Shown: piece after piece, positions 25,801-34,448 of the stretch | How the letters are laid out: the number at the start of each line of letters is the position of its first letter | How positions within the stretch are numbered: the stretch's first letter is position 1 | DNA from: Bdellovibrio sp. 22V | Lineage (GTDB): Bacteria > Bdellovibrionota > Bdellovibrionia > Bdellovibrionales > Bdellovibrionaceae | Reading direction: 5' to 3' | NCBI RefSeq assembly: GCF_030169785.1 | Contig: NZ_CP125854.1 | Location: 1,240,001 to 1,304,000 of the forward strand | Length of the DNA stretch: 64,000 nt | Translations under genes and position numbers: made by a program | Notes under the pieces: generated by a model | Told to the model about the DNA's origin: nothing | Seen by the model: the letters and a program-made list of their open reading frames with translations, nothing else | Database searches by the model: none

Positions 25801-27175
25801 TGCGAATCAATCCGCAGGACACTGGTCTTTGAAAAGTCGTGGCGCCACCGTCGGTTCTTATGCACCTGTTCTTGATAACGATGCTCTGGCGACCTTCGGC
25901 GGAAGCGGCTACTACGGAACGACATCGACAGACTATGCAACGGCCGGGTATTTATCAATCAATGCGGAAAGTGATTGGAGCACCGGCAACACTCCGGGCT
26001 TTGCGCAATTTTTTCTTAACAAAGGCAACGGTTCTTATGCCGTGCCTCTTACTATGACAAGCACTTCGCGCATCGGTATCGGCACGACCTCTCCTTTAAC
26101 AAATCTCCATGTCTCAGGTGCCGCCGACGGAGATGTTGGTAGTTATCTCATAAATGCCGATGATGGCGATCCAAACTCAAGAGCTATTTTCTTACTTGGA
26201 ACAGCAACGACGGGCACAAGATATGGTTACATGTCACATCAAGGTGCCGGTTACACAGCCACCGGTGCACTTAAACCGCGCACAACTGTTGTTTCCGGAA
26301 CTGATACCGGCGGTCTGAATTTGATGGCGAACAATCAAATCGGTCTTTGGATTGGCAATAATGAAAAAATGCGCGTGGCTGCGAATGGATATATCGGGAT
26401 TGGTACGGACACCCCTCGACAACCTCTTGAGATTAATAAAGGCCACATCTTCCATACCGGAGGAGATTTGGTTTATTATTTCAACTCTTACCACAACGGC
26501 ACTCAGAGGTACGGCGGATACGGCGGTGGCTCTGCATATGCTGGCGGCATGGGTTTTACTCCTTCAACAGGAAGTTTGTATTTCGTGACTTCTTCGGTCG
26601 CGGGAGCCACAGATGCGGCGGTTTCTGGCTCTAGCACTAGAATGATAATTGATAGAAACGGAAATGTCGGTATCGGCACGGGAACGCCTTCTTACAACTT
26701 GCACGTTATCGGCAACGCGGGCTTGAGTACGGGAACGGCATGGACAAATGCTTCAGATATTCGACTGAAGGATATTCACGGCGATTACGAATATGGATTG
26801 AACGAAATTCTGCAGCTGCACACCGTTCGCTATAACTATAAAAAAGGAAATGCTTTAGGCTTACCGTCCGATCACAACATGACAGGTTTCATCGCCCAAG
26901 AAGTGCAAAAAGTAATTCCTGACGCCGTCAAAGTTAGAAAAGACGGCTACCTAGAATTGAACGTCGACCCTATCCACTGGGCCACAGTCAACGCCGTCAA
27001 AGAACTCCATGGCTTATGCAAACAAAGCGAAGCTCAAATGAAGTCGATTGACGAAAGACTCAACTCCCACGACAGAGAAATCGCATCCCTCAAAGAAGAA
27101 AACCGCCAACTCAAAGAACAGTTAGAAAAACAAAACAAAGACCTAGAAGCCATCAAAAAGAAATTGGGTCTCTAA
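22829..27175 (+). CDS. Large fibre-type adhesin with C-terminal S74 chaperone domain
   Basis: 1448 residues from the ATG at 22829; an upstream in-frame TTG at 22790 only adds residues before the signal peptide MKLTGTLLLILILPLLSFA. The N-terminal module begins LTYQGRILKVDG. Thr/Ser/Gly/Asn-rich repeats follow (GDLSNTYPNP, KYNGSQW). Then come six GxVGIGTxxPxxxLxVxG repeats at about 25109, 25350, 25702, 26065, 26386 and 26659. The end is a Peptidase_S74 intramolecular chaperone domain (SDIRLKDI, GFIAQEVQKVIPDAV) and a coiled-coil tail. S74 proteins fold as trimeric fibres and self-cleave before the chaperone. This resembles the mosaic adhesive trimer fibres of Bdellovibrio, proposed to recognise prey. 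Confidence 0.88.
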   Translation: MKLTGTLLLILILPLLSFAGPNSLTYQGRILKVDGTPLEYNNVSFSFEVTSPDGLCVLYREQVNGINMTNSGGVFDVAIGSGSKSYPAAAGFKLLDSFVNAGTLNCDGGSTFTPGFDDIRKLRVQFHDGSGWKVISPDSEIRSVPYAGYSYSATKLGTNSASDFLLKAGIPTCGAGTFLSWNGSALSCAAVAGASGGTVTDVTSANSYLTIINGTSTPQLTLNVGSTANTVAAGDDPRLSDARTPTGTAGGDLSNTYPNPKVAKIQGVTVSTTAPNSGEYFKYNGSQWIPTVITTSDVSGLAAALSGYVTQSYFSNAVASANCAQHQTMYWEAATNSFKCMAINVSVAGDVSGTIGAVSVDKIKGVALDFSTAPTSGQTLKFNGTSWAPANDNNAGGTITALTGDVSASGSGSVAATVNSVGGSSAANIHNAELAANAATDANTVSTIVKRDASGNFAAGTATLSKVILKDSGSNTVTLQAPSTVTTNYVLKFPAAQGGANQMLLNDGAGNLSWTSLSSVGVTSVAVTSPITNSGTASAPNIGIQQANGSQAGYLSSADWTSFNNKLGTSLNSGNIWIGNGSNVATAVVPAGDVTVSNTGATLVGKIQGTGVVSTTPTATNNLFKYNGTNWAPGFIGVADIRSTAAGNAQFFPTTCTAAQTLNWESATDKYICTNIAIGDSQITYAAKAAKTFLAAPTAGGVPTFRTIASSDLPTTGADGAYINGGNSFGANASIGLNDSYGLDLETAGTPRVSISNAGKVGVNATSPSSQFQVHGPASVQTDFAIATFQDSSNNGMSFGVDTTNGWSWMYSRTAGVSPRPIAFFAHNSNQIPDLIIESNGQVGIGTKTPLAPLNVVGNANGGIAIQKSSDDNGGATIAFAKARGTNAARTAVQTGDRLMGLYGAGAYDATNYSTNSGAIQILAAENFTATANGTAIDFGTTPLGSTARQTRMTITADGYMGVGTALPDARLHVAGTNWASSSIYATRFENANQSAGHWSLKSRGATVGSYAPVLDNDALATFGGSGYYGTTSTDYATAGYLSINAESDWSTGNTPGFAQFFLNKGNGSYAVPLTMTSTSRIGIGTTSPLTNLHVSGAADGDVGSYLINADDGDPNSRAIFLLGTATTGTRYGYMSHQGAGYTATGALKPRTTVVSGTDTGGLNLMANNQIGLWIGNNEKMRVAANGYIGIGTDTPRQPLEINKGHIFHTGGDLVYYFNSYHNGTQRYGGYGGGSAYAGGMGFTPSTGSLYFVTSSVAGATDAAVSGSSTRMIIDRNGNVGIGTGTPSYNLHVIGNAGLSTGTAWTNASDIRLKDIHGDYEYGLNEILQLHTVRYNYKKGNALGLPSDHNMTGFIAQEVQKVIPDAVKVRKDGYLELNVDPIHWATVNAVKELHGLCKQSEAQMKSIDERLNSHDREIASLKEENRQLKEQLEKQNKDLEAIKKKLGL

Positions 27176-27186
27176 AAAAGACCCAA
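27164..27186. terminator. Hairpin between convergent fibre and rpoN genes
   Basis: TTGGGTCT (27164-27171) and AGACCCAA (27179-27186) form an 8-bp perfect stem over the fibre gene's stop codon. On the minus strand it is followed by TTTCTTTTT, so it fits best as the rpoN terminator, reached 100 bp after that gene's end. Confidence 0.6.
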
Positions 27187-27286
27187 ATAACAATCCAACA
27201 TCAAAATCCAAAGATTCTCCTCTGAACAAAAAAACTCTATTTCCTAGAAAAACCGCGAACGAGTTTGCTTGGGTGACCTAAGGCAA

Positions 27287-28717
27287 TTAGAAGTACTTCT
27301 TCCGCTGAGAAGAGGGAAGAATCTTCAACATGTCGCGATACTTAGCCACAGTACGACGAGCAATCTGAATCCCCTCAACCTTGAGCAAATCCACAATCTT
27401 CTGATCGGAAAGTGGATTCTTAGGATCTTCTTTCGCCACAAGGTCTTTGATTTTGATCTTCACGGATTCACTCGCCAACGAGTCCCCGTCAGAAGAACTG
27501 ATCCCTGAGTTAAAGAAGTATTTGAGTTCGTAAATACCTTGCGGAGTGTGCACGTATTTCGCTGTCGTCACACGGCTGACAGTCGATTCGTGCATACCGA
27601 TGTCGTTTGCGATATCGCGCAGGACCATCGGTTTTAGATACTCAGAACCTTTTTCGAAGAAATCGCGCTGGTGTTTCACGATCGACTCAGTCACTTTGTA
27701 GATCGTACGCTGTCTTTGGTGGATGGATTTAATCAACCACACCGCCGAACGCAGTTTTTCCTGGATATAGTCTTGAGTTTTATCGCCAGTGGATTTTCCG
27801 CCCTTCAACATATTCTTATAGAAGTTGGAAATCTTAAGACGAGGTAAACCATCTTCATTCAATGAAACGACGTAATCATCGCCGACTTTGTAAACGTAAA
27901 CATCGGGCGTCACGTAGTGAGTGTCATTGCTGACAAACGCACGACCTGGTTTCGGATCCATCGCATAGATGATTTTGCACATCTCCACGACGTCTTCCAC
28001 ATCGCGACCCAAAGCTTTGGCAATAGCTTCGTAATTCTTTTTCTCAAGATCCTTCAAATGATTTTTAATCAAATTCACAAGATCATGAGTGTCTTCTTCC
28101 AGATGTTTTGCTTGAATCAAAAGACATTCTTTCAAGTCACGCGCACCCACGCCTGGCGGGTCAAACTCGTGAATCAAGGTCAAAGTGTCTTCCAAAAGAC
28201 CGAGATCGACTTTTTCTTCTTCGGCAATTTGCTCGAGAGGAACTTTGATATAACCGTCATCATCGATGGCGCCGATCAAAGCGTCTGCGGCTCTTTCTTC
28301 TTCTTCAGAAAAGCCGTTCATTTTTACTTGCCAATAAAGGTGATCATGCAAAGTTTGAGATGCCGTAATGACATTCTCATAGTTCATGATCTCTTCAGAG
28401 CCCGCCATTCCTGATTGAGGAGGTTTTTGGTTGGCTTCGATATAGGATTCCCACTCAAACTCATCTTGTTTTTGCGGGTCTTGAACGTTGTGATCAGGAG
28501 CTTCCGCGTGATCGACTTCACTTGCGGCTTCTTTAGTGCGTTGTAGATCTTCTTCTTTCAGCGTTTCCGCTTCCTCAAGAATCGGGTTTTCTTCCAGCTC
28601 CGAGCGAACAGCCGATTCCAACTCCATGCGAGACATCTGCAAAAGCTTGATTGCTTGTTGCAGCTGCGGAGTGATCACCAGAGACTGGCTCAGGTTCATC
28701 GTCTGTCGAAGAGCCAT
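27287..28717 (-). CDS. rpoN: RNA polymerase sigma-54 factor
   Basis: 476 residues. Region I starts LRQTMNLSQSLVITPQLQQAIKLLQMS (activator interaction). An acidic region II, the core-binding domain, a helix-turn-helix (IGMHESTVSRVTTAKYV) and the C-terminal RpoN box ARRTVAKYR, which reads the -24 element, are all there. It directs transcription that needs an activating AAA+ protein; one such activator is encoded at 52622-53851. It lies 36 bp after lptB, the order seen in most Proteobacteria. The organism keeps a full sigma54 system. Confidence 0.98.
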   Translation of the reverse strand: MALRQTMNLSQSLVITPQLQQAIKLLQMSRMELESAVRSELEENPILEEAETLKEEDLQRTKEAASEVDHAEAPDHNVQDPQKQDEFEWESYIEANQKPPQSGMAGSEEIMNYENVITASQTLHDHLYWQVKMNGFSEEEERAADALIGAIDDDGYIKVPLEQIAEEEKVDLGLLEDTLTLIHEFDPPGVGARDLKECLLIQAKHLEEDTHDLVNLIKNHLKDLEKKNYEAIAKALGRDVEDVVEMCKIIYAMDPKPGRAFVSNDTHYVTPDVYVYKVGDDYVVSLNEDGLPRLKISNFYKNMLKGGKSTGDKTQDYIQEKLRSAVWLIKSIHQRQRTIYKVTESIVKHQRDFFEKGSEYLKPMVLRDIANDIGMHESTVSRVTTAKYVHTPQGIYELKYFFNSGISSSDGDSLASESVKIKIKDLVAKEDPKNPLSDQKIVDLLKVEGIQIARRTVAKYRDMLKILPSSQRKKYF

Positions 28718-28753
28718 TAAATGTTCCCTTTCCCGGCCCTCAGGCCTTTAAGA

Positions 28754-29476
28754 CTACAATCTAAAATTTTCACCAAGATAGAACTTACGAGCGAGTTCAG
28801 AATTCGCGATTTCATTAGAACTTCCGCTAACCTGAATCTTCCCATCCTTCAATATATAAGCATAGTCGCAAATACCTAAAGTCTCACGCACGTTATGATC
28901 CGTGATAAGAACTCCTATACCTTTGGCCTTAAGATCGCGGATGATATTCTGAATGTCAGCGACCGCAATCGGGTCGATCCCTGCAAATGGTTCGTCGAGA
29001 AGCAAAAACTTCGGTTCCCCGGCTAAGGCGCGTGCAATCTCCACACGACGACGCTCACCGCCTGACAAAGCGTAACCGTAACTGTCGCGGATATGGTCGA
29101 CGTGGAAGTCAGCAATCAATTGTTCTAATTTCTCTGCACGCTGGGCACCGGAATAGCCGTGCGCCTCTAAGGCCACGGTGATATTTTCCGCCACCGTGAG
29201 CTTACGAAAAATGCTGGGTTCTTGCGCCAGATAACTTAAACCCACACGAGCTCTGCGGTACATTGGCTCTTTGGAGATATCCGTATCATCAATTTTAATC
29301 ACGCCGCTGTCTGATTGAACCAAGCCCACAACCATATAAAACGAAGTGGTCTTACCAGCCCCGTTCGGACCTAATAAACCGACAACCTGACCTGATTCTA
29401 CGGAAAAAGTAGCGCCATCAACGACTTTGCGTTTTTTGAAAGATTTAGAAATGTCTTTGATGGTGAGCATGCTCAT
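28754..29476 (-). CDS. lptB: LPS export ABC transporter ATP-binding protein
   Basis: 240 residues. Walker [15 protein letters not shown], the LptB-specific [17 protein letters not shown]-loop, signature [15 protein letters not shown], Walker [13 protein letters not shown] and the switch histidine (ITDHNVRE) are present. It powers extraction of LPS from the inner membrane with LptF/LptG, which are not in this window. Its ATG shares one base with the stop of the LptC-LptA fusion gene. Identity is firm from motif spacing and context. Confidence 0.98.
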   Translation of the reverse strand: MSMLTIKDISKSFKKRKVVDGATFSVESGQVVGLLGPNGAGKTTSFYMVVGLVQSDSGVIKIDDTDISKEPMYRRARVGLSYLAQEPSIFRKLTVAENITVALEAHGYSGAQRAEKLEQLIADFHVDHIRDSYGYALSGGERRRVEIARALAGEPKFLLLDEPFAGIDPIAVADIQNIIRDLKAKGIGVLITDHNVRETLGICDYAYILKDGKIQVSGSSNEIANSELARKFYLGENFRL

Positions 29477-30501
29477 TATTCTTTTTTCTCCACTTTCGCA
29501 CGTACTCTTTCTACCTTAACCTTTTTTCCGCCGTCGAGAAAGATGATTTCCTCACCAGAGAGTTCGTCATTATTCTGAATCACTTTAGGACGACCTTTGA
29601 ACGTATATTTGTTTGCTAAAAGGTCTAGGTTGACACTTTCCGAAGTTGCAAACTTGTCCACGTCACTCACTCGCACCCCACCCTTCACCGCGACCGAACT
29701 CAAAACATTCGCGCCCGCTTTGTAGAGGAACGAGGCTTCGGGACCTTCGAGCTTCATATTGTCATATTCCATGCGAACGGCGCCGAGAAATTTCGCTTCG
29801 TTGTGTTTGCCGCTAAACTCCGCCCCATCGGCGGCGACTGTCAGCTTCTTGCCATCTTCAAGCGGCTTTTGTGCACTCACCTTTTGCTGAATCAGCATTT
29901 TCGACTGATCCACCAAAACCCTCATGCGATTGCCTTTAAGAAAAAGGCCCTGCCCCGAAGAGTCCTTAGGCCCCTGCATTAAGACTTGTTCGGGACTTTC
30001 AATCTGACGGGTTTTGGAAGAATAAAAAATAGACGGCGTTTTAAATGAATAGCCATTCTCGGAACGTGTAAGCACGTTTCCAATAACACTCAAATCTTTG
30101 GATTTGGAATCAATCGTGCCTTTGTCGCCGGTAACCGTGAATTCCACTTTTTCATTATTATAAAAAAGAACTTTAACATTTTTGAGTTCCCAAGTTCCCG
30201 CACCTTGACTTCCTTCGGCAGAAACCGCGAACAACTCCCAATCACGATTGCCTTGCTGACTTTCAACAAGGTGGACGCCTTGCATCTTTTGCTCAGCAAG
30301 GCTGGAGGGCTCTTCCTCTTCCACTTTCTCGCCGCGTTTGATGCGTTCTTCTTTGTCTTTTTGTTTTTTGCGTTCGGCATCAACGCGAGCCTGCACTTGT
30401 TTGTCATCCTCGTGCTCAAGACGAGAAGGAAACACAATGAGAACCTCAACAAACAAAATCACCAAGAGGGACGCAAAGATGAGGTTCTTAAATTTGGCCA
30501 T
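29476..30501 (-). CDS. LptC-LptA fusion protein for LPS transport
   Basis: 341 residues, almost twice the length of LptC (about 190) or LptA (about 185). A single membrane anchor (about 8-26) is followed by a charged Lys/Glu linker (about 30-63), an LptC-like beta-jellyroll (about 72-190) and a second OstA/LptA-like section (about 200-330). The latter has [23 protein letters not shown] and the LptA-type ending [25 protein letters not shown]. LptC receives LPS from LptB2FG and LptA bridges the periplasm. A fusion would tether the first part of the bridge to the membrane. It sits directly upstream of lptB, where separate lptC and lptA normally lie. The order of domains is inferred from motifs. 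Confidence 0.8.
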   Translation of the reverse strand: MAKFKNLIFASLLVILFVEVLIVFPSRLEHEDDKQVQARVDAERKKQKDKEERIKRGEKVEEEEPSSLAEQKMQGVHLVESQQGNRDWELFAVSAEGSQGAGTWELKNVKVLFYNNEKVEFTVTGDKGTIDSKSKDLSVIGNVLTRSENGYSFKTPSIFYSSKTRQIESPEQVLMQGPKDSSGQGLFLKGNRMRVLVDQSKMLIQQKVSAQKPLEDGKKLTVAADGAEFSGKHNEAKFLGAVRMEYDNMKLEGPEASFLYKAGANVLSSVAVKGGVRVSDVDKFATSESVNLDLLANKYTFKGRPKVIQNNDELSGEEIIFLDGGKKVKVERVRAKVEKKE

Positions 30502-30561
30502 AGTTTATCTGCGAAACGCGCAGTCCATTTCGATTCATGTCCTGCGCATCATAAAGGAAAA

Positions 30562-31152
30562 TTAATTGGAAGTCGATTCTTGAGGCAGTTTAGTCACCGC
30601 GAAATTAATTTCGCCCGCCCCAGCTTCCGTTACTGTGTACAAAACTTTTTTGACGGTTAAAAAGTCCACGCCTTTATCGGCTTGAATAGTGACCTTGCTC
30701 CAAGCATTCGGGTCTTCTTCAGCTTCGCCGCGCGTGCTCTCAACGACGTCACGAATTTTATTCTGTAGTTTGCTTTCCTGTTCGGCTTTTGACTTCGCCA
30801 AAGCTTCCTGCAATTTGTCTTTCAAATTTTGGATCGCCCAGTCTTCTGAAGCTTTCACTTCTTCAAACGTTGCGACAGCGTCTTTATCGAGAAGAATTTC
30901 TTTGCTTGAAATCGTCACAACGTGCGCTGGTTTCAACTCACGCACCGAAGTCGCTTTCGGCAGAACCACTTCTTTAGGAATATAAAGAATTTCGCCTGTT
31001 GCATTGTAGTTTTGCAAAAGAAAGATCACAAGAACCGTGAACATATCCACCATCGCCGTCAAAGACAGCAGTGCGGTCACATCACGTTTTCCTTTACGCT
31101 TGCTCAAAATATTATGATAGCGATGTCTTTCGCCCGGTCTGAAGATGGCCAT
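30562..31152 (-). CDS. ExbD/TolR-family proton-channel subunit (AglS/AglQ-like), long form
   Basis: 196 residues: cytoplasmic N-terminus, one membrane helix (about 27-45) with the family's proton-relay aspartate in LTAMVDMFTVLVIFLLQNY, and a periplasmic domain. That domain carries an extra charged helix (about 105-140; KLQEALAKSKAEQESKLQNKI) not normal for TolR. It is the second of two ExbD-type genes, and ATG overlap couples it to the first. In Myxococcus, AglR with two TolR-like proteins, AglQ and AglS, forms the gliding motor. The same 1+2 set here, beside glt genes, supports that role. Confidence 0.86.
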   Translation of the reverse strand: MAIFRPGERHRYHNILSKRKGKRDVTALLSLTAMVDMFTVLVIFLLQNYNATGEILYIPKEVVLPKATSVRELKPAHVVTISSKEILLDKDAVATFEEVKASEDWAIQNLKDKLQEALAKSKAEQESKLQNKIRDVVESTRGEAEEDPNAWSKVTIQADKGVDFLTVKKVLYTVTEAGAGEINFAVTKLPQESTSN

Positions 31153-31628
31153 TAGTTAGGCCCTCCTGTCGCCACTGAAATCGCTGAAAAGCCAGCGCTT
31201 AAGCAGTTGTCCATAGCTTTGATAAGCTGTTCATAAGGAATTGCATCCGCCACGCTCACAACTGCATCCACTTTTTCAGGATACAGTTGTTTTACACGTT
31301 GCAATTGCGCCACAAGGCCCGCTTCGTCAAATTGTTCGTTCACCATGGGAAGACTGATGACTTGTTTCCCAACAGTTAAAACATAACCAATCTCTTTCAC
31401 GTCAACTTTGAGCACCACATCCGCATTCGGAGGAGGAGTCGGCGTTGGTTGCGTGTCCGATTTTTTCCCATAGAGGGAACTCCCAATCTGAATCATAGAC
31501 ACTTGGGTCCAAACGGCCGTGATCAGCAAGAACGTGATAAGAACGCTCATCAAGTCAATAAAGGGAACGAGATTTAACTCGATATTCCTTTTTCTACCGC
31601 TGGATTCGCCACTATCTATGTGAGCCAT
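31152..31628 (-). CDS. ExbD/TolR-family proton-channel subunit (AglQ/AglS-like)
   Basis: 158 residues. IELNLVPFIDLMSVLITFLLI is the single membrane helix with the conserved proton-carrying aspartate (about residue 25). A Pro/Thr linker (QPTPTPPPN) follows, then a TolR-like periplasmic domain. It forms a force-generating channel with the ExbB/TolQ-type protein 16 bp upstream. Which of the two small subunits corresponds to AglQ or AglS cannot be settled by eye. The gene lies in the gliding cluster and is not linked to tolA/tolB/pal. Confidence 0.88.
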   Translation of the reverse strand: MAHIDSGESSGRKRNIELNLVPFIDLMSVLITFLLITAVWTQVSMIQIGSSLYGKKSDTQPTPTPPPNADVVLKVDVKEIGYVLTVGKQVISLPMVNEQFDEAGLVAQLQRVKQLYPEKVDAVVSVADAIPYEQLIKAMDNCLSAGFSAISVATGGPN

Positions 31629-31643
31629 AGAAAACCTCTACTA

Positions 31644-32309
31644 CTAATCTTTAATCTTTTCTCTATTTGCAACTACAAGATTCAAGAGACTCATGCTTGT
31701 CTCAACAACTTCATTCTCAGTTTTTTGAATGCGATGCTGGAACAAACCGTAAGCAACGATAGAAATAATCGCCACCAAAAGACCGAACGCCGTACAGTTC
31801 AAGGCGTGCGAGATACCTTTGGAAAGCTCAAGAGCCTTTGTTGCAGGATCGGCTGCCGCTACCGCACGGAATGAACCGATCATACCAATGATCGTTCCAA
31901 GAAGACCCGCAAGTACGGCCACGTTACCGAATACCGCCAAGAAAGAAACCCAACCTTCTACTTTTGGCATTTCTCTCATAACCGCCGCATCCATCGCTAC
32001 TTGCACTTCTTCGTCAGGGCGTTTGTTCATTGCTTGAACAAGACCTGCTTTCACAGTGTTAGTCAGCGGAGCTGGACGAGCATCGCAATAGCTGATCGCC
32101 TGGCGCAAATCACCGGCTACAACCATTCTGAAAATTTGATCTGTGAATTCTTTCTTATCTACAGAAAGATTTTTGAGCTTCATCAAGCGTTCCACGATCA
32201 CGAATACCGCCAAGATAGCGATAACCGCGATCACGTACATGACGAAACCACCTTCAGCGAAAGCACGCTGGATGAAATTCATGTTGTCTGCTGCTACTGT
32301 TGGGTTCAC
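31644..32309 (-). CDS. ExbB/TolQ-family motor subunit (AglR-like)
   Basis: 221 residues with three membrane helices: about 17-37, then the pair 118-142 and 160-185 that lines the channel (VFGNVAVLAGLLGTIIGMIGSF, ALNCTAFGLLVAIISIVAY). The cytoplasmic loop between helix 1 and 2 is of standard size. It starts with GTG at 32309 preceded by AAGGAGGAG. In myxobacteria AglR with AglQ/S converts proton flow into movement of the Glt complex. Gene order here (gltG, this gene, two ExbD genes) matches that assignment better than a Tol or TonB system. Confidence 0.88.
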   Translation of the reverse strand: MNPTVAADNMNFIQRAFAEGGFVMYVIAVIAILAVFVIVERLMKLKNLSVDKKEFTDQIFRMVVAGDLRQAISYCDARPAPLTNTVKAGLVQAMNKRPDEEVQVAMDAAVMREMPKVEGWVSFLAVFGNVAVLAGLLGTIIGMIGSFRAVAAADPATKALELSKGISHALNCTAFGLLVAIISIVAYGLFQHRIQKTENEVVETSMSLLNLVVANREKIKD

Positions 32310-32332
32310 GGGAACTCCTCCTTAAAATTCTT

Positions 32333-32349
32333 CTCCGTTATCCACGGAG
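32333..32349 (-). other. Intercistronic hairpin between gltG and the motor genes
   Basis: A perfect 6-bp stem (CTCCGT/ACGGAG) with a 5-nt loop, in the 48-bp gap after the gltG stop. It lacks a U tract, so it is more likely an RNA-processing or stability element than a terminator. It could set different levels for the scaffold and the motor. Confidence 0.35.
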
Positions 32350-32357
32350 TTTAAAAA

Positions 32358-34448
32358 CTAATTCGCTTGATTTAACAAAAAGGGATACGCCTGTACTTCG
32401 GCCACAAGGCCTGGTGGAGGCTCAGGGAAAGTCCAACTTGCCAAACGATCTCTGATGCAGTTTTCAACTTGAGCATTACCCAATGTTGAACTCTTCACCT
32501 TCACGTTACGCGCTTGTCCTCTTTCAATGATTTCCCATCCTAAAACAACTTTACCTTCGAGCTTGCGCCCTTTTTCCATCGTGTTCAAAACACGCTCATA
32601 GCAGCTCTTCACTTCGTGAAGCTTGGCGCGAATCACGCGGCGAATGGCTTCTTTGTCAATCGTGCCGTCGAAAGATTCACCCATACCGCCGCCTTCGATG
32701 GCGACAGTTGTTTTGCTTCCAAAGCCTTCGCTGGCTCCATAAGCGGCTTGTCCCGACCCACGACCTTTAGTTCCGATTCCTGCGATACCTTGAGTCGCCG
32801 TACCTTTACCACCGGCACCCGCATCTTTGAATTTAGATCCCAAGTCTTCACCCGCACGGTCTTCGTTAAAACCGGAAGATCCCGTCGCCTTGTCGGCCAT
32901 ACCCAGAACTTCGCCCGCGCCGGAATAAGCTTTATCGATATTGGCGCGACTTCCACCGCCACCGAAGGCGCTGAAAAGACCCACTTTAGAAAGATCTTTG
33001 TTCGAGCTCTGCGCATTTGCTCCCGCAGTTTGACCTGTTTTAATCGCGCCACCTTGACGAGTGGACGTGAATTTTTTCGTACGGTCTTTCGCGTTCGGCT
33101 TCGGAGCCACTTCACTTGCACGCGCTGCCACTTGGTTACGTGCCGCTTTCGGCGCAGCAGGTCCCTTCTTTTGAGCTTCCTTCGTTTCGTCAGCAACAAC
33201 CACTTTTTGCGGCGTTGGTGTCGGAGTCGGCTGCACTGCCGGAGGAGGCGGCGGTGGCGTCGGAGGTGTTGGCGTTGGTGAAGGCGTCGGTTTCGGAGGC
33301 GGATTATTAAATACCACCTGCGCGATACGCTGTACTTCCTCTTGTTTGTTTTCCTGCCAATCTTTGGGAATGGTCGCGGAAATATAAAGAGCCAACAAAG
33401 CCACCATCACAATCGACATCACCACGCCCGTCATTTCTGAGCCTGATAACATCAATGGTGGAAGCATAGGAACCACCGGAGCCTGCGGCACAAAGCGGAT
33501 GTACAAATGAATGTTACCGCCCGGAAGATCCACACAGAGCATTTCATTTTGTTCAACACGCACCGAGTGACCTTGTCCACCGCGCGTCGCTTTACCGTTA
33601 CGTGCAAGATCTTCAACAGGCTGTGTACCTGCGGAAGAAACCAACTGCACGTTCATTTCCGAAGTCGTGTTTACTTTCAGTCCACCGGCCATCTCTATAA
33701 GAGGATAACCGCGTGGCACAAGGCCGTCAGGCAAAGCGACTTGATTGTCGCCACCGGCATTCACACGAATCGTTTTGTTTCCTTTGAAGTGATACGTCGT
33801 CAAAACGCGTTCTTTCCACGCAACGATCACTTCAACGGTTGTTCCCTTACCGGGCTTCAAATGTGTTTTTAAATCAGCAATCTCACTTGGAGGCGCGAAT
33901 GTTTTCGTTTTCTTCGCCTTCTTGTAAGAAACTTTGTCTTTACGAATTTCAGGACGAACCGGTGCCGTCGTGATAACAGGTTTGTCTTCCACCTTAGGTG
34001 GTTCCACCGGAATCACTGGTGTCACTTTGATTTCTTCCGTTTTCACCACCGCCGCTGGAGGCATTGGCGCTGAAGCGGGTTTCACTTCAGGAATCGAAGG
34101 CATCACAGCTTGTGTAGACACCGTTGCGCCCGGCGCCACTTTAGGCTTCGGCACACCGACGAAGAAAGCAATTTTAAACGGACCGATTTCAATTTCGTCA
34201 CCTGATGCGACAGCTTCATCCAGAACAGCTTGGCCATTCTTGAATGTGCCCGTCGACGAACCGAGGTCGCAGACGTAATATCCGTTATCGCGTAATTCAA
34301 TCAAACAATGAATCGGCGACACCTGATCGGAGTCTAAATCAAGATGCACTTCGGCGTTATGCCCGATCACGATTTGATCTTGATCGAACTGTTTAACACC
34401 AACGAGCTGATTGTTTTTGAAAATTCTAAATATTAAAGGCGCTCTCAA
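32358..34448 (-). CDS. gltG: FHA-domain, TonB-like gliding protein (GltG-type)
   Basis: 696 residues. An N-terminal FHA domain (about 5-98; VIGHNAEVHL, SPIHCLIEL, GSSTGTFKNG) binds phosphothreonine in the cytoplasm. A Pro-rich linker, a second beta-rich domain (about 190-330) and one membrane helix (about 345-365) come next. A Pro/Thr/Ala- and Gly-rich periplasmic stretch with TonB-like PTPTP repeats leads to an AgmX/PglI-type C-terminal domain (about 590-690: one Cys pair, in SCYERVLN and NCIRDRL). This is the GltG/PglI architecture: energy from the motor is passed through a TonB-like arm to envelope parts. It overlaps the small gene upstream by 4 bp. Confidence 0.87.
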   Translation of the reverse strand: MRAPLIFRIFKNNQLVGVKQFDQDQIVIGHNAEVHLDLDSDQVSPIHCLIELRDNGYYVCDLGSSTGTFKNGQAVLDEAVASGDEIEIGPFKIAFFVGVPKPKVAPGATVSTQAVMPSIPEVKPASAPMPPAAVVKTEEIKVTPVIPVEPPKVEDKPVITTAPVRPEIRKDKVSYKKAKKTKTFAPPSEIADLKTHLKPGKGTTVEVIVAWKERVLTTYHFKGNKTIRVNAGGDNQVALPDGLVPRGYPLIEMAGGLKVNTTSEMNVQLVSSAGTQPVEDLARNGKATRGGQGHSVRVEQNEMLCVDLPGGNIHLYIRFVPQAPVVPMLPPLMLSGSEMTGVVMSIVMVALLALYISATIPKDWQENKQEEVQRIAQVVFNNPPPKPTPSPTPTPPTPPPPPPAVQPTPTPTPQKVVVADETKEAQKKGPAAPKAARNQVAARASEVAPKPNAKDRTKKFTSTRQGGAIKTGQTAGANAQSSNKDLSKVGLFSAFGGGGSRANIDKAYSGAGEVLGMADKATGSSGFNEDRAGEDLGSKFKDAGAGGKGTATQGIAGIGTKGRGSGQAAYGASEGFGSKTTVAIEGGGMGESFDGTIDKEAIRRVIRAKLHEVKSCYERVLNTMEKGRKLEGKVVLGWEIIERGQARNVKVKSSTLGNAQVENCIRDRLASWTFPEPPPGLVAEVQAYPFLLNQAN

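Noticed and set aside
25094-25822. 242-residue minus-strand frame inside the fibre gene
   Set aside because: Shadow of a repeat-rich gene; Arg/Cys/His-rich composition and no start signal.
32616-33281. 221-residue plus-strand frame opposite gltG
   Set aside because: Low-complexity Arg/Ser/Thr product arising from the Pro- and Gly-rich codons of gltG.
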